This document shows positions 17,206 to 25,000 of a DNA stretch of 64,000 nt, in pieces (the first letter of the stretch is position 1; the number at the start of each line of letters is the position of its first letter). The stretch comes from DAOUBP01 sp964513075 (GTDB lineage Bacteria > Chloroflexota > Anaerolineae > CG2-30-64-16): the NCBI GenBank assembly GCA_964513075.1, contig CAZELR010000012.1, forward strand, positions 1 to 64,000, in the 5' to 3' direction. The notes under the pieces were generated by a model that worked only from the letters and a program-made list of their open reading frames with translations, searched no databases and had not been told where the DNA came from. Made by a program: the position numbers and the translations under genes.

Positions 17206-18210
17206 TCAATTTGGTTGCCGGAAGACACGCTCAAGTTTCCAGATGCCGTACAGCCCGGTCAACAGCACGGCAGCACCTACCGCGTAGCCATCCCGCACGT
17301 TGGCCTGGGTGACGAAGGTGGCCAGTACGCCCGCGATAAAGCCAAACAGATAGCAGATGAAAACGGCCTCGCGCGGGCTGCCGGTCAAACGAGCCAGACG
17401 ATGGCTCAAATGATCCTTGCCCGGCGTGGTAAGTGGGTTCAGTCCGCGCCGCAGTCGCGAGATGATCACCAGGCTGGTATCGAAGAGGGGCACGGCCAGC
17501 ACCACCAACGGCACCATCCAGGTTACAAAAGGCGAGTTATCGGGAAAGCGCAGCTTGATCCCTACCGCAGCCAGGGTGAAGCCCAGGAACAGGCTGCCGG
17601 TATCGCCCATAAAGATCCGGGCGGGGTTCAAGTTGTAGAACAAAAAGCCGATGCAGGCGCCCAACAGTGCAGCTGCCAGAGCACCCACCAGGTACTGCTT
17701 GCTCATCGCTGCAAATAACAGGAAAAAGAGTGCGGCGATGGCTGCGATGCCCCCGCTTAAGCCATCCATGTTGTCCAACAGATTCATGGCGTTGGTAATG
17801 AACACCACCCACAGCAACGTGGCCGCGATATTCACCAGTTCCCACGGCAAAAACGTGATGCGCACGTCGGTCAGCACGAGCACACCGGCGGCTGCGAACT
17901 GCCCTATCAGTTTGACCCAAGGGCTGAGCCCGCGGCGGTCATCCCACAGGCCGAGAAACGACATCAGCGTGGCGCCCAGGAAAATCCCGGCGACCTGGCC
18001 GACGTAGAATTTATCGCCCAGGATAATCAGCGCAATGATTACTGCCAGGTAGATGGCTGCGCCGCCCAGCAAGGGGGTGGGCACTGTGTGCTGCTTGCGC
18101 GCACTGGGCTTGTCCACCATGCCGATGCGACGTGCCGCACGCTGGGCGAGAGGCGTCACACCGACGGCCAACAGCAAGGCTGCCAGGAATATCAACAGGT
18201 AGGTGCTCAT
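17206..18210 (-). CDS. WecA/TagO-like undecaprenyl-phosphate sugar-1-phosphate transferase
   Basis: A 334-residue polytopic protein (about 10-11 membrane helices) of the MraY/WecA superfamily. It transfers a HexNAc-1-phosphate from a UDP-sugar to undecaprenyl phosphate. Signatures: LLGGAAIY, GLWDDRRGL, NAMNLLDNMDGLSGG (Mg-binding Asp), FMGDTGSLFLGF, and the HLSHRL histidine motif. The start overlaps the stop of the O-antigen-ligase-like gene by 4 nt. It likely initiates the glycan built by the cluster at 46-64 kb; MraY is less likely because no murein genes are near. Confidence 0.9.
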   Translation of the reverse strand: MSTYLLIFLAALLLAVGVTPLAQRAARRIGMVDKPSARKQHTVPTPLLGGAAIYLAVIIALIILGDKFYVGQVAGIFLGATLMSFLGLWDDRRGLSPWVKLIGQFAAAGVLVLTDVRITFLPWELVNIAATLLWVVFITNAMNLLDNMDGLSGGIAAIAALFFLLFAAMSKQYLVGALAAALLGACIGFLFYNLNPARIFMGDTGSLFLGFTLAAVGIKLRFPDNSPFVTWMVPLVVLAVPLFDTSLVIISRLRRGLNPLTTPGKDHLSHRLARLTGSPREAVFICYLFGFIAGVLATFVTQANVRDGYAVGAAVLLTGLYGIWKLERVFRQPN

Positions 18211-21200
18211 GGCGCGATCCGGGCCTGCAGATCTGCAATGAGGCTTTCGATGGTCGAGCGTTGGGTCTCGCTGGCGTAAGTTGCTGCCTCTTGTGCGGCT
18301 GCCAACGCCTCCGCAAAACGGCCGTTATCCCGCAGCACCAATGCCATATTGCGATAACTGAGATGGATTTGCGCCCGATAGCCGGAAAGCTGCGCCTGCA
18401 AATAAGCCTGTTGGCTGGTTGCAGACGAAGGGAGCTGGCTGTAACCTCCGGCCCGTGCCGCCAATGCGTCCAACTGACTGAGCCGTGTTTCAGTTGTGCC
18501 CAGCGCCTTAGTTTCAACTTCGATGATGCGCTGGAATGCATCCAGTGCGCCTTGCGTGTCTCCCTTCTGTGCGCTGAAGACGCCCACCGCGCTCAGCACG
18601 CTGATATCATTCGGCGCCAACTGCGCCGCAACGCGATACGCCTCCAGTGCGCCCTGACTGTCACCGGTCAGATCCAGCAGGTCGCCGCGCAAAAGATAGG
18701 TGGGGTAGTAACGTTGATCCGCCGTGAGCGAACGGTCCAGACTGGCCCGGGCGCCACTCAGGTCATCGACGATGATCTGTACGGTGGCCAATTCATTCCA
18801 TAGCACTGCGCTTTGGGGACTGAGGGACACCGCCTGACGGTAATAGGCGATCGACTGCTCCAGCCGGTCAACGTTGACCGGCTCGGCCTGGGACTTAACC
18901 AGTTCGCGCAGCTCGGCAGTTGAACCTTGCCTGGCCCCGGACACATTGGTCAGAGCCCAAGCACGCTGCAAGCGAGCAAGGTTTGCGCTATGATCGGTGT
19001 TCAGCGGGTTCAACCTTTGCGCCGCGACCAGCGCGGCCTGCGCCGCGCGCACTAAATCTTCGCTGCTGCTCGATTGCACGCCGCGGCTGACCAGCGGCAA
19101 CAAATCACCTGTGGCTATCCGGCTCAAATCAGCCGGCAGCACGGCGTTGCCGGCGGGCGCAGTGGTGGCTAGTTGCAGCAACGCTCGACCCAGGAACAAG
19201 TAGTAGTAGTCCTCCTGGGGTTCCAGCAGCGCAGCCTCGCGATAGAGGACTACCGAGCCTTCCCACTGTCCTGCACTCTCATACGCGAGACCCTGTTTGT
19301 AGTAGGTGTCGGCCTGCACTGTCTGAATGTTGGTGTTGATGATGATCCCTAGTGCCAGCCCGGTCAGAACCAGACCACCCCCCAGCGACAGGGCGGGCGA
19401 ACGGCCAAAGAAGCGGGCCGGCCAGGGCTGCGTTTCGGCCGCGGCAATCGCCGCCGCCAGCCCCAGCAGAGCCAGCAGCAGGCAGATGTCGAACCCGATA
19501 ATGTGCTCCGCAAGATGCCGGAACACATTCAGCCCACTCAACCCCTCCGAATTGAGTCGGCTGGCCTGGATGAGCCCGTAGACCAAAAAGACGCCTATCA
19601 TCGTTCCGACGTAAGCCAGGGCAGCCGGCACAGGCGAGAAGCGATGCCCTCGACTTTCACCCAACGCCAGCAGTCCGCCCACCAGCCACACAAAAAGCAT
19701 CAGCACCAGCATGATAGGTGAAGACACGATCTGATAGTCGCTTGGCCGAGTGGTGAAGGCGTTCCAGAGCACTGTTAACGCACTGGTTGCACCGCTCTGG
19801 TTAACCAGGAAGTTCCATACCAACACCAACGTGATCAGCCCGCCGATGGCAATGTAGGGCAAGGCCGGGCGGATGGTGGGACCAGTCGGGCGAACCACCA
19901 GGTGAGGCTGAGGGCGTTCTTCGACGCGCACCTGCTTGCTGTTTTTTCGTTTGGCCGAAGAGCCAGGGGCCGCATTCGCCTTAGCCGCGTGCGGCGCCGG
20001 CCGAGCAGCAACTGGCGCGGGTGTCGGCGGTCGCGCTGTTTCCAGCAGCGGCGCTGGCTCGACCGATGTATCCCAGCGCATCCCCACCACCACCAGGACC
20101 GCTGCCAGCGCCCAGAAATGGGTCAGTGTGGAAACGATGGCGATGCCGAAGTGAACCTCGACGAAGTGCGCGACAAGTGCCGAAAACAGCGCCAGTATCA
20201 GCAGTTGCCGCCGTCCGCTGCCCCCGGACTGCACTCCTTCATTCCTGTCGGACGCCTGGCTGCTGCCCAGCAAAAGGTCCAGGGTGACGTAGACAACGAG
20301 CCCGGCAATCAGGCCGGCCGGCAGGCCGATTCCCGCAAGGCGGAGGCTGTTATCCAGGATCAAGGGCAGGATGACGCCCAGGATGCCCCCGGCAACCAAC
20401 GATACGATAAATAGATTGCGGCGTTTCCGCTCTTGCATCAATCCCAGCCAGCGCAGCGCATAATAGAAGGTGCTGACATAGAGGAAGATCTGGGCGGCGA
20501 ATTGCAGGATGCCGCCGCGCACCAGCGTGTCGAAGGTCTCGTTGTGCGAGCGGTCGGGCGAGGCGTTGCGCGCTTCATAATGGGCCAGGTCGGGCGGATA
20601 GAAGCGATTGTAGGCCACCCACATGGACTCAGGACCATATCCCACCAATGGGCGGAGGGCGTTCAGCGGGTCGGCGCGGCCGTCGGGGGTTGTAATGGGT
20701 GCGTGGGGCTTCAACATCATATCCACCACGCCTTCCCAGATCAGTGCGCGCACTGCGTTGGTGCCTTGGGTCGTGCTGAACAGAGTGCAGAGACGGTCAA
20801 CGTAGCGCATACCGCAGACATTTTGCAGGGGACTGTTCGGCACGTTCAGGGTCACCAAAACGATCAGCCCCGCTACAGTGAGACCGATGATGCTCAGCCA
20901 GGCAGCCTGCACATGGCGGCTCAGCCAGCCGAGAGCTGCAGGCACCCGTGAACGCTTAGCAGCCCAACGGGCCAAGAGTAACAGTCCGAGGATAGCGAAC
21001 ACATACAAGCCTGCGCCCAATCCCAGCCACGGTCCGCGGCTCTGAGTGAAAACGATGGCGATGACCTGCACAACCAGGATAAACATGTAACTGCCGGCGC
21101 GGGCCGCGTCCGCCAGGGTGCCACGTTCCGCGTTCAAGAGCGCGGCCAGGCTATCCAACAGCCGCTCCAGCGTCAGGAAGACTGCCATGATCAGGTAGGC

Positions 21201-21797
21201 GGCCACGAAAATGGCGTTACCCATGTTGGCAGCCACCCGGTCGACCACGTCGCCGCCCCATGGCAGTGGGTCCAACCCGGCGTGCTGGATGATGCCGTAG
21301 ATGGCGATGGGCAAGCTGGTGAGGATGACGGCATGCAACAGCCGGTTGATCTGAGCCCGACGACGCAGGCGCGTCAACACCATGACAAAGACTATGACGT
21401 AGCTGAGAAACGAGAAGGCGCCCTGCATTCGCACATAGGAGCCGAAGAAGCTGATGCGCGGGATCACCGATAGTGCGGTGCTGATCAGATAGCTGACGAC
21501 CAGGAGCAGGGCCGGCAGCGCCAGCGGCGTGCTGCGCAGGCGTGATCGGAACCCTGACGCCGTCACCGGACGCGTCGACCCCCCATCCAGCAACTGCACG
21601 AGCCAGGCGACAGCCATCAGCAGAGCGATGGAGCGCACCAAGTGGATCTTGTCCGGCTCAAAAACACGGTTGGAGAATGTATTGAAGAACAGTGGCGCCA
21701 CCACCAGAACGGCCAACCAGCCAGCCTCGATGATGGCGTCGCAGATGCGACCAAGACGGGTTTCCACAATACTGCTCGGTTCTGTGACGAGTAACAA
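18207..21797 (-). CDS. O-antigen ligase-like / TPR fusion membrane protein
   Basis: A 1196-residue membrane protein. The N-terminal half has 10-12 helices and a large exoplasmic loop (about residues 310-430, with VGYGPESMWVAYNRFYPP and RSHNETFDTLVRGG), the Wzy_C/WaaL-type architecture. After a charged Pro/Lys-rich segment near 620-660, further helices follow, then a C-terminal TPR-like region about 850-1196 (DRSLTADQRYYPTYLLRG, GDSQGALEAYRVAAQLAP). It should polymerise or ligate lipid-linked glycans. The indicated start is TTG at 21797, inside a short CGAGTAAC micro-repeat with no clear RBS; GTG at residue 11 is an alternative. Overlaps the WecA-like gene by 4 nt. Confidence 0.85.
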   Translation of the reverse strand: MLLVTEPSSIVETRLGRICDAIIEAGWLAVLVVAPLFFNTFSNRVFEPDKIHLVRSIALLMAVAWLVQLLDGGSTRPVTASGFRSRLRSTPLALPALLLVVSYLISTALSVIPRISFFGSYVRMQGAFSFLSYVIVFVMVLTRLRRRAQINRLLHAVILTSLPIAIYGIIQHAGLDPLPWGGDVVDRVAANMGNAIFVAAYLIMAVFLTLERLLDSLAALLNAERGTLADAARAGSYMFILVVQVIAIVFTQSRGPWLGLGAGLYVFAILGLLLLARWAAKRSRVPAALGWLSRHVQAAWLSIIGLTVAGLIVLVTLNVPNSPLQNVCGMRYVDRLCTLFSTTQGTNAVRALIWEGVVDMMLKPHAPITTPDGRADPLNALRPLVGYGPESMWVAYNRFYPPDLAHYEARNASPDRSHNETFDTLVRGGILQFAAQIFLYVSTFYYALRWLGLMQERKRRNLFIVSLVAGGILGVILPLILDNSLRLAGIGLPAGLIAGLVVYVTLDLLLGSSQASDRNEGVQSGGSGRRQLLILALFSALVAHFVEVHFGIAIVSTLTHFWALAAVLVVVGMRWDTSVEPAPLLETARPPTPAPVAARPAPHAAKANAAPGSSAKRKNSKQVRVEERPQPHLVVRPTGPTIRPALPYIAIGGLITLVLVWNFLVNQSGATSALTVLWNAFTTRPSDYQIVSSPIMLVLMLFVWLVGGLLALGESRGHRFSPVPAALAYVGTMIGVFLVYGLIQASRLNSEGLSGLNVFRHLAEHIIGFDICLLLALLGLAAAIAAAETQPWPARFFGRSPALSLGGGLVLTGLALGIIINTNIQTVQADTYYKQGLAYESAGQWEGSVVLYREAALLEPQEDYYYLFLGRALLQLATTAPAGNAVLPADLSRIATGDLLPLVSRGVQSSSSEDLVRAAQAALVAAQRLNPLNTDHSANLARLQRAWALTNVSGARQGSTAELRELVKSQAEPVNVDRLEQSIAYYRQAVSLSPQSAVLWNELATVQIIVDDLSGARASLDRSLTADQRYYPTYLLRGDLLDLTGDSQGALEAYRVAAQLAPNDISVLSAVGVFSAQKGDTQGALDAFQRIIEVETKALGTTETRLSQLDALAARAGGYSQLPSSATSQQAYLQAQLSGYRAQIHLSYRNMALVLRDNGRFAEALAAAQEAATYASETQRSTIESLIADLQARIAP

Positions 21798-21939
21798 GTG
21801 ATCAATAACGAGTAACGATTAACCGCATCAGCTACCCGCTCTAAAACGTCAATCTTACCGCAGGAAGGGAGAAAGCGCAAAACGGGGACGTGAAATGCGA
21901 CGATAAGCGATTGTGGAGAACGAAGCGCGGCATAAAGTT

Positions 21940-21973
21940 CGGGGCGCCTGTCAGCATCGCAACAGGCGCCCCG
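21940..21973. terminator. Terminator-like hairpin after the amylase gene
   Basis: A perfect 11-bp stem (CGGGGCGCCTG / CAGGCGCCCCG) with a 12-nt loop in the 261-nt gap between the amylase stop and the ligase start. The better T-run is on the plus strand (TTTCTTTATT); on the minus strand it is only AACTTTAT. I see nothing else convincing in this gap. Confidence 0.6.
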
Positions 21974-22058
21974 TTTCTTTATTCAGTCACCACTCCGGCC
22001 GGCTGGAGCAGACCAGGCCGGCCAGGTGTGGAGTCGAAGCAGCCCCTGAGGGCTGTCA

Positions 22059-25000
22059 TCAACGCAAGATGATGGGCAGGAAGACCCGGAACGTCTTAGG
22101 CTCTGGGGTGGGAGGGGTTCCCTGCTCCGTCGTGAAGGTCAGCACATAGGGGTTTTGCAATGACGAATTGGCGTCACTCATGATCCCGGTGCTGAGCGTT
22201 AGCTTATACGTTGTGTTATAGTTCAGCGCCGCGGCCGGTGTAAAGGTCACGGTATTGGATGCAGCGTCATAGGTCACGGTCCCCGCGACACTTGCGCCGC
22301 CGGCCTCTAGCGTCACGCGATCCGCCAGCGTCGTATCCACCAGGGGCCGGCTGAAGACGACCTTCAGCACGGTATCCACCGGCACGTCGATGGCCTGATC
22401 GACCGGATCGCTGCTGATCACCAGCGGATCGCGCCAACTTGGCACGATGTCATTGACGACTTGGGTGCCGTCCGTCCCATAGTCGATCGCAAGCTGGCGG
22501 TTGATCAGGTCGTGGATTTGTTCCCACCATTCGACGGTGTCCCAGCTCCCGCGGGTGTACTTATACTCCAACGCGGTGCCATCCAGGAACTCCATCGTCA
22601 GGGTCCAGTGCGTGGCATCCACCTTGGTCATGGCCGGTTTATTCGCGGTCCACTGCCCCAACGCGGCTTGATTGCCAGGCATATAGATGACATCCCCAGC
22701 GGGCGTCTCAGGCGGTACAGTCACGTTCCAAGTCACCGTGACCATGCGCGCCTCAGCGGTGGCAGTTACGGTATTGGACTGGGCGGACCGGTTATAGGAG
22801 GTATCAACGGCGATGAGATAGTACTGGTAGGTCGTATCGCTGCTGACCTCACGATCGACGTATTGCGTCGTGCCGGCGAGAATCGTAGCCAGGCGCACCC
22901 AGCCTGGGTCAGCGACCGGCGCCGGATCGATCTGCCTCCGATACAGCTCGTAACCATACAGATCCGGCTCGGGGCTGGCGTTCCAAGCCAGCGTGATGCT
23001 GGCGGGCGTGGTGCCCGTGAGGATGAGGTTGAGCGGCGCGGCCGGCGGAGTTGTGTCTGCCGACGGGATCACATTCAGGATGCCGCCATCACTCAAACCG
23101 GAATGGAAGCCGCCGTAGACCCATTCACGGCCGCCGGTGGCGCTGGCGCGCACCAGATAGGTGTACCTGCCCACCCGATCCGGCATCAACGCCCCCATCC
23201 ACTCCTCCCATTCCTTGAGCCGCCAGTCGGTGGTGGCGTAATCCTTGTTGTAGGTCATGGGCTGCCAGGTGTCCCAGTTGCCTGGCAGGACCTCGGCCGG
23301 TCCGTAGCCGATCTGCAGCAGCACGCCGTCGATCTGGCCCGGCTTGAGCGTTTCGTTCTTGACGAACACACGGGCATAGATGGTCTCAGTCGCCTGGCCG
23401 GCCTGGATGACATGCGTGATGCTTGGCGGCCACTGGAGCAGCAGGCCCGAGATGGTCCAATGTGGAATGGCGCTGACCTCATTGGAGTTTGCACTGTCCA
23501 GCCCATCCTTGACCGCGCGCACCACGTAATAGTAGGTCCGCCCGTTCTCTACAGTGGTGTCGGTATAGCTGGTCCCGGTCACCTCGGCGATCTTCTCGTA
23601 ACCGCCGCCGGAGAGATAGGAGCGGAACACTTTGTAGCTGGTGGCGCCAGGCACGGCATTCCAGGTTAATGTGACCTGGCTCTCACCCTCGAGCGCCTTA
23701 AGGTTCGCCGGTGCAGCCGGTGCGGTGACCGCGCCCGCGTGTACGAGTACTGCGCCCCATAGACCATTGACCGGCACCGACAGCATGCCGCCAGTCACTG
23801 TGTAGGCGCCGCCATTCAGCGCGTCGGTGAGGATCAGGCCGTTCGGCAGGTAGCCGCCCACCTTGAAGGTGATCGTTTGGGCGGTCTTGGCCCGATTGAT
23901 CACGACCAACCCAACGCCATCGTTGTTCTTGCGGCCGTAGGCCAGGGCGTTGACAGCATCATCGGCCAGCAAAGTGTCGAAGCTGCCGGTGCGGAGGAAG
24001 CTGTATTGCCCGCGAATCTGGCCCATGGCCTGGTAGTGCGCCAACAAGCTCGCGTCGGCCTGGCGCCAGGCCGGCAGTGTGTTGTAACCGCCTTCATCGG
24101 CCCAGGGGTAGGGCTGGCGGTTGTACGGATCGTCGCGCGGCACATCGGAGCCGAAGCCGGCCAGGCCGACTTCATCGCCGTAGTAGATCGTCGGCGCGCC
24201 CGGCAGTGTGTATTGCAGGATTGCCACGGTCTTCAGGCGGGCCTTGCCGTCGGCAAAGCCGTTGACAGGGTAGCGATTGGCGCCGCTGCCCGCGATGCCG
24301 TCGTGATCCAGCTTGATCACGGCACGGTTGGTGTCGTGGCTGTCCAGCAGGTTCATTGCGGTGGACCACGCCGGCTCGGGGTAGTCTTCCTGAATCGCCC
24401 GGAAGGCAGACTCGAACTTGCTCGGCGTGAGCGGGGTCAGATTCAGATTGCCATCGCCGTCGGAGAACGGCGTGTCGCGCAGGAAGCTGAGCAACGTGGT
24501 GGCAAAGCGATAGTTCATGGTCGAATCGAACTTATCGCCCAACACCACCGGTCGCACGTCGCCCTCACCCCACGTCTCGGAGTAGGTCATCACGTCAGGC
24601 TTGGTGCTCTGCAGGATGGGCCGCCACTCTGTGAAGAAGGATCCCGCGATATCGGGCACCACGTCGACGCGGTAGCCGTCCGCACCATTGTTCAGCCAGT
24701 ACTTCGCCGTCGCATCGGCGTCGCGCATCCAGAAGTTGCGCACGGCGTCGTTGTCGGTGGTGTTAACCTTGGGCAGCGTCACGACGCCATACCAGGCCTC
24801 ATAGTTCGCGTCGCCGGCGCAGACGCCCGTGCCGGGCGGGTTTGCCGGGGTGAAGTAGAACCAGGAGCGATATGGGCTGTCCACCGACTCGCACGCGCCC
24901 ACCTCGGGATGCTGATTGAAGCGATCGAAGTAGATGCTGTCGGACGAGACGTGGTTCGGCACCATGTCCAGAATGATCTTCATCCCGCGCGCTTCGGTCT

